A DNA stretch of 50,243 bases from Candidatus Nanopelagicales bacterium (GCA_017857705.1 JAFMCP010000004.1:1-50243), one strand, 5' to 3'; shown: positions 29,676-39,294, counted from the first letter of the stretch. Made by a program: numbers and translations. The notes: generated from the letters alone by a model not told the origin.

Positions 29676-30796
29676 GAGCTCCCACGGTTGCTCCTGCAAC
29701 AGACTTGGCCCCTCGGATTTATTCGCGTGAAATTGGGGATTTTGATGTCCCTAAAGGACGTGAAGAAGAGTGGCGCTTTGCACCGATAAGGAAATTGTCT
29801 AGTTTTTTCGAACCAGAAAACTGGGGGAGTGTTGGGATCAGTGGGGAACACGATGCAACAGTTGAATACGTAGAAATCAGTGATCCGAGGTTGTCGCAGT
29901 CTTGGATGCCAACAGATCGCCCGAGTGCAATTGCTCGGGCGCAGGCAACGCATGCCGTCCTTGTGACTATTGCAAAGGAGTCTGTTCACTCCAGCCCGAT
30001 TGTTGTGAATCTGAAGAATGCAGGAGAGAACAACTATCTTCATGTTGAAGTTCACGCCGGTCCATTCTCCAAGTCGCAGGTAGTGCTAATCCATGACACA
30101 ACTGGAAATGTCAGCGGATCCATGCTCTCAATCTTGGGCGATCAAGCAGAGTTAACGATGTTGTCCGTCATCGATGCGGATACAGCAGTAATGCAACACG
30201 TGCATTGGTTTACCGAAGTTGGACGAGACGCGAACTTCCTGGGCCTGTCAATCACCCTCGGTGGCGGCGTTATTCGCACGGTGCCCACATTGACGTATCG
30301 AGCTCCGGGTGGAAAAGGACAAATACTAGGTGCTTTTTTACTCACGGGCGATCAGTTTCAAGAGCATCGGATGCTTGTTGACCACACGCAACCTCACTGT
30401 GTAAGTAATGTCATCTACAAGGGTGCTCTGAGCGGTGAAGGTGCCCACTCAGTTTGGATTGGCGATGTCCTTGTTCGGCGCGAGGCAGTCGGGATTGAGA
30501 CCTATGAGCTGAATCGAAATTTGTTACTCACAGACGGGCCTCGGGCTGACTCCGTTCCCAACTTGGAATTAGAAACTGGCGATGTCCTGAGCGCGGGTCA
30601 CGCGAGTGCCACAGGTCGATTCGATGACGAGCAGTTGTTCTACCTGCAATCACGAGGGATCCCCGAATCGGTCGCCCGTCAACTAGTTGTCCGAGGGTTC
30701 TTTGTCGATGTTCTTAGTAAAATCGATGATCCTGATCTGAGTGGTTCGTTGATGCGCCGGATTGAGTCGAAGCTTGGAATTATCGATCATGAGTAA
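29672..30796 (+). CDS. sufD: Fe-S cluster assembly protein SufD
   Basis: SufD is the SufB paralogue in the SufBCD scaffold complex. The 374-aa product shows [14 protein letters not shown] near the N-terminus, the beta-helix core with [58 protein letters not shown] and the [28 protein letters not shown]-terminus. The GTG start overlaps the sufB stop (GTGA) and its own stop overlaps the next gene by eight bases. Confidence 0.96.
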   Translation: MRAPTVAPATDLAPRIYSREIGDFDVPKGREEEWRFAPIRKLSSFFEPENWGSVGISGEHDATVEYVEISDPRLSQSWMPTDRPSAIARAQATHAVLVTIAKESVHSSPIVVNLKNAGENNYLHVEVHAGPFSKSQVVLIHDTTGNVSGSMLSILGDQAELTMLSVIDADTAVMQHVHWFTEVGRDANFLGLSITLGGGVIRTVPTLTYRAPGGKGQILGAFLLTGDQFQEHRMLVDHTQPHCVSNVIYKGALSGEGAHSVWIGDVLVRREAVGIETYELNRNLLLTDGPRADSVPNLELETGDVLSAGHASATGRFDDEQLFYLQSRGIPESVARQLVVRGFFVDVLSKIDDPDLSGSLMRRIESKLGIIDHE

Positions 30797-31118
30797 TCAA
30801 TTGATTTTGGGTGTTGTGTCTGACGTGCCGGTCGGGACTGCGCGTCAGTTCGACGTTGATGGTGACTTAATCGTTGTCGTAAACACCACTGAGGGCATGT
30901 TCGCGCTGGAAGATCGATGCTCCCACTCTGACGTGGCTCTCTCTGAAGGTGATGTGGATGGGTGCCTTATTGAATGTTGGTTGCACGGTTCAGCTTTTGA
31001 TGTTCGCACCGGCATACCTACCTCGCTGCCTGCTATCACTCCGGTCAAAACTTATTCAGTGTCTACCGACGTAACAGATCCCAATAGTCCGATTCTTATC
31101 ACGAAAGGCACGAATTAA
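30789..31118 (+). CDS. Rieske-type [2Fe-2S] ferredoxin of the suf operon
   Basis: A 109-aa soluble Rieske protein with CSHSD (C44, H46) and CWLHG (C63, H66) cluster ligands and no extra disulfide cysteines, so of the low-potential ferredoxin type found in dioxygenase systems. In Actinobacteria it is regularly embedded between sufD and sufC, suggesting an electron donor for cluster assembly; this is inference. ATG 30789 is chosen because it lies in the sufD stop (ATGAGTAA); the frame continues upstream inside sufD. Its stop overlaps the sufC start by one base. Confidence 0.92.
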   Translation: MSNQLILGVVSDVPVGTARQFDVDGDLIVVVNTTEGMFALEDRCSHSDVALSEGDVDGCLIECWLHGSAFDVRTGIPTSLPAITPVKTYSVSTDVTDPNSPILITKGTN

Positions 31119-31879
31119 TGAGCAGGCTAACTATTACCGATTTACATGCAAGTGTGATAACAGAAGATGGTGACACGCCGATCCTCCGTGGAGTGTCACT
31201 CGTTGTTGAGTCTGGTACTACTAACGCGATTATGGGTCCCAACGGATCAGGTAAAAGCACATTGGCGTACGTGATCGCAGGTCACCCTAAATACACGGTC
31301 ACCTCTGGATCAATTGATCTTGATGGTCAAGATGTTCTCGCGATGTCCGTTGATGAACGCGCGCGGGCCGGTCTATTTCTTGCAATGCAGTACCCGGTTG
31401 AAATTCCTGGCGTTTCGGTTTCTAACTTTTTGCGTACTTCGATAACGGCCTTGAAAGGTGAGGCCCCCAAACTTCGTACCTGGACAAAGGACATGAAGGA
31501 GGCAATGGCGGATTTGCAGATGGATCCTGGTTTTGCCACCCGCAATGTTAATGAAGGATTCTCTGGCGGGGAAAAAAAGCGACACGAGATTCTTCAATTA
31601 GGGCTGATGCAACCAAAGATCGCGGTCTTGGATGAAACGGATTCTGGGCTTGATGTTGACGCTCTTAAGATCGTAAGCGAAGGGGTGAATCGCTTTAAGG
31701 AGTCCAGTGACGCTGGGCTACTTCTCATCACACATTACACGCGAATCTTACGGTATATAAAGCCGGATGTTGTACACGTTTTTGTTGACGGGCGAATTGT
31801 GGCAACAGGTGGTCCAGAATTGGCCGACGTTCTGGAGTCCGATGGATACGAGACGTACACTGCTGCGGCGCGTGCGTAA
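31118..31879 (+). CDS. sufC: Fe-S cluster assembly ATPase SufC
   Basis: SufC is the ABC-type ATPase of the SufBCD complex; ATP binding reshapes SufB/SufD during cluster building. The 253-aa protein has Walker A GPNGSGKST (40-48), signature NEGFSGGEKKRHEILQL, Walker B IAVLDETDSGLDVDAL and H-loop LITHYTRIL. It starts within the stop of the Rieske gene (TAATG) and ends likewise in the sufS start. Confidence 0.97.
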   Translation: MSRLTITDLHASVITEDGDTPILRGVSLVVESGTTNAIMGPNGSGKSTLAYVIAGHPKYTVTSGSIDLDGQDVLAMSVDERARAGLFLAMQYPVEIPGVSVSNFLRTSITALKGEAPKLRTWTKDMKEAMADLQMDPGFATRNVNEGFSGGEKKRHEILQLGLMQPKIAVLDETDSGLDVDALKIVSEGVNRFKESSDAGLLLITHYTRILRYIKPDVVHVFVDGRIVATGGPELADVLESDGYETYTAAARA

Positions 31880-33156
31880 TGTTCGACGTAAACGAGGTGC
31901 GCGCTGATTTTCCGATTCTCTCTCGGAGTGTTCGGGGAGTTCCATTGGTATACCTCGACAGTGGCGCCACCTCCCAGAAGCCGACGCAGGTCCTGGATGC
32001 GGAGCGGTTTTTCTACGAAAACTCAAACGCGGTCGTTCATCGCGGGGCTCATGCGCTAGCTGAGGAAGCAACCGATGCATACGAGAGAGCGCGACAAACG
32101 ATTTCCTCTTTTGTCGGGGCCCAGGTTGACGAGATTGTTTTCACGAAAAATGCCACTGAAGGAATTAACTTGGTAGCATACGCATTCTCAAATGCAACAG
32201 ATAAAGCACGTCAGGGCCTTGATGTAGACCAGCGTTTTGTCATCGGTCCGGGTGATTCCATCGTCGTAACGGAAATGGAGCACCACGCAAATCTCGTCCC
32301 ATGGCAAGAATTGTGCGCAAAGACCGGTGCTCAACTTCGGTGGTTTGGAATTACCGATGAGGGTCGACTTGATATCCAGCCAGGAATTATTGACAGCACA
32401 ACCAAGTTTGTTTCTGTGGTGCACCAATCAAACCTCCTAGGGACGATCAACCCTGTTCGAGAAATTATGGACATGGCACATGCAGTAGGGGCACTAGGAA
32501 TGGTTGACCTCTGCCAGTCTGTTCCGCACATGCCTGTCAACGTGCAAGAGCTTGGGGCTGACTTTGCCTCATGGAGTGGCCACAAGATGCTTGGTCCCAC
32601 AGGTATCGGAATTTTGTGGGGTCGGACGGAACTTCTCAACATCATGCCACCATTTCTCACAGGTGGCTCCATGATCGAAATGGTTCACATGGATCAAAGC
32701 ACTTACGCTCCTGCTCCGCAACGATTCGAGGCAGGTGTCCCCATGGTGGCCCAGGCGATTGGGCTAGCACGTGCATGTGAATATCTCTCAGACTTGGGCA
32801 TGGAGAATGTATTCCAACATGAACAGGAATTAACGGCTTATACGTTGGCTGAACTAGCAAAAATCCCTGGGGTCCGAGTCATCGGGCCACTTGATACTCG
32901 CGATCGAGGTTCAGCTGTTTCATTTGTCGTCGACGGCATTCACCCTCACGACGTAGGGCACCTGATGGATGCAATGGGAGTCGCAGTACGTGTAGGGCAC
33001 CATTGCTGTTGGCCAACCTGCCGGCGATTCGATGTTCCCGCGACTACTCGAATCACGACATATATTTACAATGACAAGAGTGACATCGATCAGGCGATAG
33101 CGGGTATTAAAAGCGCTCAAGAGTTCTTTGGGGCAAGTGTCGCGGTGAGCGCATGA
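31879..33156 (+). CDS. sufS: Cysteine desulfurase SufS
   Basis: SufS is a PLP enzyme that takes sulfur from cysteine as a persulfide for cluster assembly. The 425-aa protein shows LDSGATSQKP near the start, TEMEHHANLVPW, the PLP lysine K236 in SGHKMLGPTGIGILWG, and the active-site Cys region RVGHHCCWPTCRRF (C376, with further cysteines C377 and C381). The CCWPTC order differs from the HHCAQP or HHCARP form I remember, though the catalytic Cys is kept. The next gene encodes its partner SufU, overlapping by four bases. Confidence 0.96.
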   Translation: MFDVNEVRADFPILSRSVRGVPLVYLDSGATSQKPTQVLDAERFFYENSNAVVHRGAHALAEEATDAYERARQTISSFVGAQVDEIVFTKNATEGINLVAYAFSNATDKARQGLDVDQRFVIGPGDSIVVTEMEHHANLVPWQELCAKTGAQLRWFGITDEGRLDIQPGIIDSTTKFVSVVHQSNLLGTINPVREIMDMAHAVGALGMVDLCQSVPHMPVNVQELGADFASWSGHKMLGPTGIGILWGRTELLNIMPPFLTGGSMIEMVHMDQSTYAPAPQRFEAGVPMVAQAIGLARACEYLSDLGMENVFQHEQELTAYTLAELAKIPGVRVIGPLDTRDRGSAVSFVVDGIHPHDVGHLMDAMGVAVRVGHHCCWPTCRRFDVPATTRITTYIYNDKSDIDQAIAGIKSAQEFFGASVAVSA

Positions 33157-33611
33157 GTGAGGATCTCTATCAAGAAATAATCCTTGATCACTATAAAAAC
33201 CCTCGTGGCAAAAGAGTTAAAATTGATTCTCTGGCTCAGAGTTACCAGGTCAACCCAACCTGTGGGGATGAAATCACAGTTGACGTTGGACAGAATTCTG
33301 ATGGCACGTTATTGGTTTCCTACGATGGACAGGGCTGCTCTATTTCACAGGCGAGCGCAAGCGTGATGAGCGAGCTGATTAATGGAAAGACGCCTGAACA
33401 GGCAGCACCCATTCAGGCTGCATTCATGGAACTCATGAAATCAAAAGGACAACTTGAACCGGATGAAGATGTACTTGAAGACGCAATCGCATTTGCGGGT
33501 GTGTCCAAGTATCCGGCTCGCATCAAGTGCGCTCTCATCTCATGGATGGCGTTATCTGATGCACAGATAAAGGCGTCGTTGACCGCGACAACTACTACAA
33601 GGGATGAGTGA
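33153..33611 (+). CDS. sufU: SufU sulfurtransferase / Fe-S assembly protein
   Basis: SufU takes the persulfide sulfur from SufS, using a zinc site, and hands it to SufBCD. The 152-aa protein begins LYQEIILDHYKNPRGK and has the three zinc cysteines C37 (NPTCGDE), C62 (GQGCSISQAS) and C126 (RIKCALISW), with D39 as the fourth ligand. It starts in the sufS stop (ATGA) and sufT follows after three bases. Confidence 0.95.
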   Translation: MSEDLYQEIILDHYKNPRGKRVKIDSLAQSYQVNPTCGDEITVDVGQNSDGTLLVSYDGQGCSISQASASVMSELINGKTPEQAAPIQAAFMELMKSKGQLEPDEDVLEDAIAFAGVSKYPARIKCALISWMALSDAQIKASLTATTTTRDE

Positions 33612-33614
33612 ATT

Positions 33615-33926
33615 ATGGCTGTAACCGACGAAGACGTTATTGAAGCAATGAAGGACGTTATTGACCCTGAACTGGGTATCAATGTTGTTGACCTTGGTTT
33701 GGTATACGGGGTGACAGTTGACGAGAACAACACGGCCACCGTCGATATGACTCTGACTTCGGCAGCCTGCCCACTCACTGATGTCATAGAAGATCAAACG
33801 CGAAGTGCACTGGATGCAGTTGTTACTGACTTCAAAATTAACTGGGTTTGGATGCCGCCATGGGGACCGGACAAGATTACAGATGACGGTCGGGACATGC
33901 TGCGTTCCCTCGGATTCAACATCTGA
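33615..33926 (+). CDS. sufT: SufT/MIP18 family metal-sulfur cluster assembly factor
   Basis: A 103-aa DUF59 protein (SufT/MIP18 family), an auxiliary factor for Fe-S cluster maturation. Typical segments are VIEAMKDVIDPELGINVVDLGLVYGV and TLTSAACPLTDVIEDQ, with the conserved Cys in the latter, and a short VWMPPWGPDKITDDGRDMLRSLGF end. It is the last gene of the suf operon. Confidence 0.94.
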   Translation: MAVTDEDVIEAMKDVIDPELGINVVDLGLVYGVTVDENNTATVDMTLTSAACPLTDVIEDQTRSALDAVVTDFKINWVWMPPWGPDKITDDGRDMLRSLGFNI

Positions 33927-33948
33927 ATCTGTTGATTGGCGCAGGGAC

Positions 33949-33954
33949 TAGACT
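33949..33954 (+). promoter_or_regulatory. Possible -10 element of the ABC-F gene
   Basis: TAGACT, the same hexamer as before tkt and the ABC ATPase, stands nine bases before the ABC-F ATG. It lies inside a small inverted repeat GACTA-N8-TAGTC (33946-33963) that ends at the start codon. No Shine-Dalgarno is present. Spacing is three longer than in the other cases. Confidence 0.4.
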
Positions 33955-33963
33955 GCGTTAGTC

Positions 33964-35568
33964 ATGATTGCAGCTTCCGAAATCGAGTTGCGCGCAGGAT
34001 CAGAACTTCTCCTCACGGCCCCAATGCTCAGGGTTGATAAGGGTGACCGGATTGGCCTTGTTGGGCGCAATGGGGCCGGGAAAACAACTTTGACGCGAGT
34101 CCTAGCCAGTGAAGCCTCCCCGGCCAGTGGAAATGTCAAAATTACTGGAACCGTCGGCTATTTGCCCCAGGATCCCCGCACGGCTGACCCAAGCCAACTG
34201 GCACGGTCGCGAATACTCAGTGCTCGAGGCCTTGATGCCGTCTCAATCCGGATGACAAAAGCAGCGGAGGCTTTGGCCTCGCCGGGGATCAGCGCTGAAG
34301 ATTTTGACAAAGCAGGAGATCGTTATAACCGTGCTCTAGGGGAATTTGAAGGCCTTGGTGGGTACACGGCCGAATCTGAGGCAGCAACGATTGCTGCAAG
34401 TATTGGTCTGGACGATCGCATACTGGGCCAACCATTAGGGACGCTTTCGGGCGGACAACGTAGGCGGGTTGAACTGACGAGAATTCTATTCTCTGATGCA
34501 GATGTCTTACTTTTAGATGAACCAACGAACCACCTGGATGCGGACTCAATCCGGTGGCTGCGTAAATATCTCGCGGCCTACGAGGGCGGATTTATTGTGA
34601 TCAGTCACGACACGGAACTGCTCGAAGATACCGTGAACAAAGTGTGGCACCTCGACGCTAATCGACAGGAAATTGATCTCTACTCAATGGGTTGGAGCAA
34701 ATACCTGCTCGCGAGAGAAACTGATGAAAAACGAAGAAAACGTGAACGCAAAAACGCAGAGACACAAGCCGACAGTCTTCGCAAACAAGCAGAGAAAATG
34801 CGGGCAAAAGCCTCAAAAGCTAAAGCTGCCCAGAGCATGTTCAAGCGGGCTGATCGAATTATGGCTGAAACGGCAACGGTTCTCCAGAAAGACAATGTGG
34901 CAAAGCTAAGGTTTCCCACACCTAAGGCCTGTGGCCGGGTTCCCCTGATGGCGGAAAACCTGTCCCGCAGTTACGGAAGTCTGGAGGTATTCACCGACGT
35001 TGACCTAGCAATTGATAGAGGCAGCAAAGTCGTAATTTTAGGACTTAACGGAGCGGGGAAAACAACTATGTTGCGAATACTTGCCGGAATTGACCCGCCA
35101 GACACAGGATCCAGGGAACTGGGACACGGTGCAGTTGTTGGCTATTACGCCCAGGAACATGAAACTTTGGATCCGACCGCAACCGTCTGGGAGACCATGG
35201 CCTCGGCAGGAACACACCTCAATGACACGCAGCAAAGAACCGTCCTTGGTTCATTCCTTTTCCAAGGGGATTCGGTTCACAAGCCCACAGGAGTGCTTTC
35301 TGGGGGCGAGAAGACTCGATTGGCACTGGCTTGTCTAGTGGTCTCAGGATCAAATGTTCTTCTGCTTGATGAGCCAACAAACAACCTTGATCCAGCAAGT
35401 CGCGCGGAAGTTCTTAATGCGTTATCACTGTATGAAGGGGCTGTTGTGTTGGTCACACATGATCCCGGCGCTGTAAGGGCGCTCAATCCAGAAAGAGTCC
35501 TGATCCTCCCTGATGGAGATGAAGATCTATGGAGCGAGGCCTATATCGAGCTGATTGAGTTAGCCTAA
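33964..35568 (+). CDS. ABC-F family ATPase
   Basis: A 534-aa protein with two ABC ATPase domains and no membrane segments, as in the ABC-F family that acts on ribosomes (translation factors or antibiotic protection). Walker A sites: GRNGAGKTT (34-42) and GLNGAGKTT (about 361-369); signatures LSGGQRRRVEL and LSGGEKTRLAL; Walker B LLLDEPTNHLD and LLLDEPTNNLD. The charged linker (DEKRRKRERKNAETQADSLRKQAEKMRAKASKAKAAQSM, about 254-292) is the ribosome-facing tail of the family. I recall a related gene near the suf region in M. tuberculosis. Specific function unknown. Confidence 0.9.
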   Translation: MIAASEIELRAGSELLLTAPMLRVDKGDRIGLVGRNGAGKTTLTRVLASEASPASGNVKITGTVGYLPQDPRTADPSQLARSRILSARGLDAVSIRMTKAAEALASPGISAEDFDKAGDRYNRALGEFEGLGGYTAESEAATIAASIGLDDRILGQPLGTLSGGQRRRVELTRILFSDADVLLLDEPTNHLDADSIRWLRKYLAAYEGGFIVISHDTELLEDTVNKVWHLDANRQEIDLYSMGWSKYLLARETDEKRRKRERKNAETQADSLRKQAEKMRAKASKAKAAQSMFKRADRIMAETATVLQKDNVAKLRFPTPKACGRVPLMAENLSRSYGSLEVFTDVDLAIDRGSKVVILGLNGAGKTTMLRILAGIDPPDTGSRELGHGAVVGYYAQEHETLDPTATVWETMASAGTHLNDTQQRTVLGSFLFQGDSVHKPTGVLSGGEKTRLALACLVVSGSNVLLLDEPTNNLDPASRAEVLNALSLYEGAVVLVTHDPGAVRALNPERVLILPDGDEDLWSEAYIELIELA

Positions 35569-35572
35569 GGTC

Positions 35573-36334
35573 ATGGAAATTCTCACCGATCACGTTGATG
35601 ACACATTCACCATCACTCTTAACGATCCTGACAAGCGGAATGCGCAAACCCCACAAACGTGGGATCAACTATTCGACATTAGCCAACAGATTCCTAATGA
35701 TGCTCGTTTCTTGGTTCTACGCGGAAATGGTAAATCCTTTTCTGCGGGTCTTGATCGCGCAATGTTCACGCCAGATGGCGTCCCCGGACAGCCGTCTTTC
35801 ATGGAAATGGCAGCCCAGAATGATTCACAAATGGACGATACAATTGCCCACTACCAGCGTTTTTTTAGAATCCTGCGTGACTTACCCCAGGTGAGTGTGG
35901 CTCTGGTTCAAGGGCACGCAATAGGAGCGGGTTTTCAGCTCGCCCTCGCATGTGATCTCATCGTCTCGCAGCCGAGCGCATTGTTTGCACTTAAGGAAAC
36001 TCAATGGGGATTGACGCCTGATTTGGGTGGCACTGTTCGGTTCATGGAGGCACTCGGGTATCGCAAGAGCCTTGAACTCATCGGTAGCGGACGTGTAATT
36101 ACCGGTGAGGAAGCATATGCACTCGGTCTAGTGAGTGTTGTTGCGGAAAATCTGGACTTGGGGCTGAGCCAACTGATTGACCCGTTGCGGGCAGTCATGC
36201 CCGAAGCCTTAATCGATGCGAAGTCGCTATTGACCGGGATTGCTTACGGGGAAGAACCTTGGGTAGCCGAAAGACGGTCTCAGACCAAGCGACTCCGTCA
36301 TCTACATCTTCACACACTCATGTCAGAGCAGTAA
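35573..36334 (+). CDS. Enoyl-CoA hydratase/isomerase family protein
   Basis: A 253-aa crotonase-fold protein. LRGNGKSFSAGLDRAMF (about 48-64) and VQGHAIGAGFQLALACDLIVSQ (about 113-134) are the oxyanion-hole segments; FALKETQWGLTPDLGG follows. The acid/base glutamates of true enoyl-CoA hydratases are not evident from these motifs, so reaction and substrate are open. It follows the ABC-F gene by four bases and is likely cotranscribed with it. Confidence 0.88.
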   Translation: MEILTDHVDDTFTITLNDPDKRNAQTPQTWDQLFDISQQIPNDARFLVLRGNGKSFSAGLDRAMFTPDGVPGQPSFMEMAAQNDSQMDDTIAHYQRFFRILRDLPQVSVALVQGHAIGAGFQLALACDLIVSQPSALFALKETQWGLTPDLGGTVRFMEALGYRKSLELIGSGRVITGEEAYALGLVSVVAENLDLGLSQLIDPLRAVMPEALIDAKSLLTGIAYGEEPWVAERRSQTKRLRHLHLHTLMSEQ

Positions 36335-36356
36335 TTAATAGTTCGGAGAATACTTC

Positions 36357-38219
36357 TTGTCAATGGAAAACGCATGGATGATGTATCGGTCAATGACGCG
36401 AGATTCATCTGTCAAAGACAACAAGATCAGTCGGGAAACCGTCAAACGAATATTGGGTTACGCAAAACCGTACAAGATACTCATCACTTTCTTTCTTATA
36501 ACCTTGGTTATAGCTTCCCTGTTAAGTGTTGCGCAGCCACTGCTCTTCCGCCGAATCGTCGACCAAGGAATCACGCCAGGCAATGCGAGTCTAGTAACCT
36601 GGACAGCAGTTTTTATTGCATTATTAGCAATAGCCGATGCAGGCTTGGGGGTCGTAAGTCGTTATTACTCGGCTCGAATCGGTGAAGGACTCATTTTCGA
36701 TCTGCGTAATGAAGTATATGACCATGTTCAATCTCAAAGCATCGCATTTTTTACTCGAGCACAAACCGGCGCCCTCATCTCCCGGTTGAATAATGACGTG
36801 ATTGGTGCCCAACAGGCTTTCACTTCTACACTCGGTGGAGTGCTTGGCAACATGATTTCACTCGTCATTGTCTTAATCACAATGTTTATTTTGTCGTGGC
36901 AAATTACCCTCGCCTCACTCATCTTGGTGCCACTATTTTTACTCCCAGCGAGGTACATGGGGCGTCGATTACAGTCCATGACACGCGAACAAATGGTCGT
37001 GAACGCCTCCATGAGCAACCAGATGACGGAGAGGTTCAATGTTGCTGGAGCACTTTTAGTAAAACTCTTTGGCCGACCAAATGAAGAGTCTCAGGTGTTC
37101 AGTGACCGAGCGAAGGTTGTTCGAGACTCCGGAATCAAGATCGCTATGGCAAACCGATGGTTTTTTACGGCATTAACCCTCGTTGCCGCGTTGGCTACAG
37201 CGGTCACCTACGGGCTTGGCGGCAACCTAGTCATTACAGGGGCAATTTCACTGGGAACACTGCTTGCACTCGTTGGCTTATTGGCACAACTCTACGGCCC
37301 TCTTACAGCCATTTCGAATGTACGCGTTGATGTCATGACCGCACTCGTCTCATTCGATCGGGTATTTGAAGTGCTTGATTTGAAACCGCTTGTGGTCGAG
37401 TCGCCAGATGCGAAGAATTTACCTAGTGGTCCTTTATCTGTCGCCTTCGAACACGTTGATTTCACATATCCAAAAGCCAGCGACGTAAGTTTGGCATCCC
37501 TAGAATCAATAGCCCGTACAGACTCGGCCGGGGGGGAGGGGCCTGTATTGCGCGACGTTAGTTTTGATGTACCCGCAGGAACTCTAACGGCACTTGTCGG
37601 CCCATCGGGTGCAGGAAAAACGACAATCACTGCACTACTTTCGCGGCTGTATGACCCAGTAGGAGGATGCATTCGGATTGGTGGGGAGGACATCCGAGAT
37701 GTCAGTTTCGAGTCGCTCCGTGATGCCCTCGGTGTCGTGACACAGGATTCGCATATGTTTCATGACACCATTGGGGCGAATTTACTTTATGCAAAGCCCG
37801 ACGCAACTGCGGAGCAAGTCGAGCGAGCGTGTGTTGATGCCCAAATCTGGAACATGATTACGTCCTTGCCAGAAGGTCTAGACACAGTCGTTGGTGACAG
37901 GGGTTATCGGCTTTCCGGCGGCGAGAAGCAAAGAATTGCGCTGGCGCGCTTGCTATTGAAGTCACCTCGAGTTGTAGTCCTTGACGAAGCAACCGCTCAT
38001 CTGGACAGTGAAAGTGAAAGGGCCGTACATCAGGCGCTCGACAATGCCCTCAGTGGTCGTACTTCGGTCGTTATTGCGCATAGGCTTTCTACCATTAGGG
38101 GAGCGCATCAAATCCTTGTTGTTGTCGACGGTCAGATTGTTCAACGCGGCACGCACGAGGAGTTACTGGCCGAAGGTGGGGTTTATTCCGACCTCTATGA
38201 AACTCAATTCACTCGTTAG
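36357..38219 (+). CDS. ABC exporter, fused membrane and ATPase domains (MsbA/MdlB-like)
   Basis: A 620-aa half-transporter: six-helix ABC membrane domain (about 35-335) followed by the ATPase with Walker A GPSGAGKTT (about 416-424), Q-loop VTQDSHMFHDTIGANL, signature YRLSGGEKQRIALARLLL and Walker B VVVLDEATAHLD. It would export lipid, peptide or drug as a homodimer; no substrate can be read from the sequence. TTG 36357 lies eight bases after GGAG; ATG 36363 two codons later is the alternative. The linker between the domains contains a short glycine-rich insert (RTDSAGGEGP). Its 3' end overlaps the convergent SURF1 gene by 11 bases. Confidence 0.92.
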   Translation: MSMENAWMMYRSMTRDSSVKDNKISRETVKRILGYAKPYKILITFFLITLVIASLLSVAQPLLFRRIVDQGITPGNASLVTWTAVFIALLAIADAGLGVVSRYYSARIGEGLIFDLRNEVYDHVQSQSIAFFTRAQTGALISRLNNDVIGAQQAFTSTLGGVLGNMISLVIVLITMFILSWQITLASLILVPLFLLPARYMGRRLQSMTREQMVVNASMSNQMTERFNVAGALLVKLFGRPNEESQVFSDRAKVVRDSGIKIAMANRWFFTALTLVAALATAVTYGLGGNLVITGAISLGTLLALVGLLAQLYGPLTAISNVRVDVMTALVSFDRVFEVLDLKPLVVESPDAKNLPSGPLSVAFEHVDFTYPKASDVSLASLESIARTDSAGGEGPVLRDVSFDVPAGTLTALVGPSGAGKTTITALLSRLYDPVGGCIRIGGEDIRDVSFESLRDALGVVTQDSHMFHDTIGANLLYAKPDATAEQVERACVDAQIWNMITSLPEGLDTVVGDRGYRLSGGEKQRIALARLLLKSPRVVVLDEATAHLDSESERAVHQALDNALSGRTSVVIAHRLSTIRGAHQILVVVDGQIVQRGTHEELLAEGGVYSDLYETQFTR

Positions 38220-38910
38220 GTGTTTCGGCCTCACGCCTTAAGAAAATAAACCAACCGATAATCGCTACAAGAGCGAATAGAATCCACTGCACGGCATACG
38301 AAATATTTTGTCCTTCGTCGACATCAGGCAACGGAACGATGGCGATTTCACCAGAGGGTGTGGACGAGATCAGTTGAACCACCCGGTTATCAACGGCACC
38401 CGGGGAATTTCCTGATGTTAGTTCTTCCAATGACATTTTGGCAATAACTCCGCTTGGAAGCCCATATACATCTTCCAGAGGCTCTTCAAAAAATCGAACC
38501 GCCCCCGTCACCTTGGTTTGCCCCGTTTGGGACTGTGGAATTGCGGGTACTTCGGTGGCAATTGTGGAGGCACCCACCCATCCACGAATCACCCAGATTC
38601 TGGTCCCGGAATTTGTGTCTAGTGGAGTCATTACCCAATAACCGTTGCCACCATCAAGTGGACGTTGGCGAACCAATTGGGTGTCCTCATTGTTGTAAAT
38701 CCCCGAGATGTGAACACGCGTAAACTCGTCAAGGTCATTAACTGAGCCAACATCGCGCAACACTTGCGCCTGGGAAATGGCCATGCGTTCGGCACGTTGT
38801 TCGTCTGCTCTATCCCATTGCCAACGGCTTAGTAAGCCAAAGCCAATAATGGCAATAACCACGATGGCCGTAAAACCGAGCCAGCGCCGGGTCTTAAGAA
38901 GGGCAAGCAC
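38209..38910 (-). CDS. SURF1 family cytochrome oxidase biogenesis protein
   Basis: A 233-aa protein with an N-terminal TM helix (about 11-28), the SURF1 extracytoplasmic domain (LSRWQWDRADEQ, VHISGIYNNEDTQLVRQRPLDGGNGYWVMTPL, VIRGWVG) and a C-terminal TM helix (about 207-225) ending in a basic tail. SURF1 helps insert heme A into cytochrome c oxidase subunit I, so it complements ctaA and ctaB. The GTG start is preceded by AAGGTGAAG, which serves as Shine-Dalgarno or a TAAGGT -10. It overlaps the ABC exporter at the 3' ends. Confidence 0.92.
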   Translation of the reverse strand: MLALLKTRRWLGFTAIVVIAIIGFGLLSRWQWDRADEQRAERMAISQAQVLRDVGSVNDLDEFTRVHISGIYNNEDTQLVRQRPLDGGNGYWVMTPLDTNSGTRIWVIRGWVGASTIATEVPAIPQSQTGQTKVTGAVRFFEEPLEDVYGLPSGVIAKMSLEELTSGNSPGAVDNRVVQLISSTPSGEIAIVPLPDVDEGQNISYAVQWILFALVAIIGWFIFLRREAETPNE

Positions 38911-38967
38911 ACTTCACCTTAATCCACCCTCGAAGTTCTCGATTGCGCAGGAAGGACGTTCGAACGG

Positions 38968-39282
38968 CTATCTTTCAATCGAACGTGATATGCGACGCTC
39001 ATATTCTTGAGCTGAGGCCGCGCTCGGTAATGCTATTGCCGCAACACCCATTGATCCTGCCTCATCACTTCCTCGTCCCGCGTTGGCGATCACGACGGCC
39101 AAATATGGCAAGACAACGGCACCCACGATGAAAATCCATTTTGGCCAACCAGGAACAACTATTGCCGCAAGGACGCAGGCTGTCCTAATTCCCATGGAAA
39201 TGAGATATCTCTTCGTCCGCCCCGATTGTTCGTTACTCAAAGCGCGACTAGTCGCGGTAATGGTGTAAACCTCCGGTGCCAT
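38968..39282 (-). CDS. DUF3099 family membrane protein
   Basis: A 104-aa protein of the actinobacterial DUF3099 family: EVYTITATSRALSNEQSGRTKRYLISMGIRTACVLAAIVV with two adjacent TM helices (about 31-44 and 47-66) and the conserved LPYLAVVIANAG ending the second. The last 30 residues are a less conserved cytoplasmic tail. Function is unknown; the gene commonly sits with SURF1 and fabG/fabI. ATG 39282 follows TAGGCT-N6 with no Shine-Dalgarno, indicating a leaderless mRNA. Confidence 0.9.
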   Translation of the reverse strand: MAPEVYTITATSRALSNEQSGRTKRYLISMGIRTACVLAAIVVPGWPKWIFIVGAVVLPYLAVVIANAGRGSDEAGSMGVAAIALPSAASAQEYERRISRSIER

Positions 39283-39288
39283 GGCGAT

Positions 39289-39294
39289 AGCCTA
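39289..39294 (-). promoter_or_regulatory. Probable -10 element of the DUF3099 gene (leaderless)
   Basis: TAGGCT on the minus strand ends six bases before the ATG, with no ribosome binding site. Sequence and spacing equal those before serB. Confidence 0.55.

Noticed and set aside
38911..38920. TAAGGT before the SURF1 GTG as another leaderless -10.
   Set aside because: The spacer is five, not six, and AAGGTGAAG makes an ordinary Shine-Dalgarno at a plausible distance, so it was not counted with the leaderless set.
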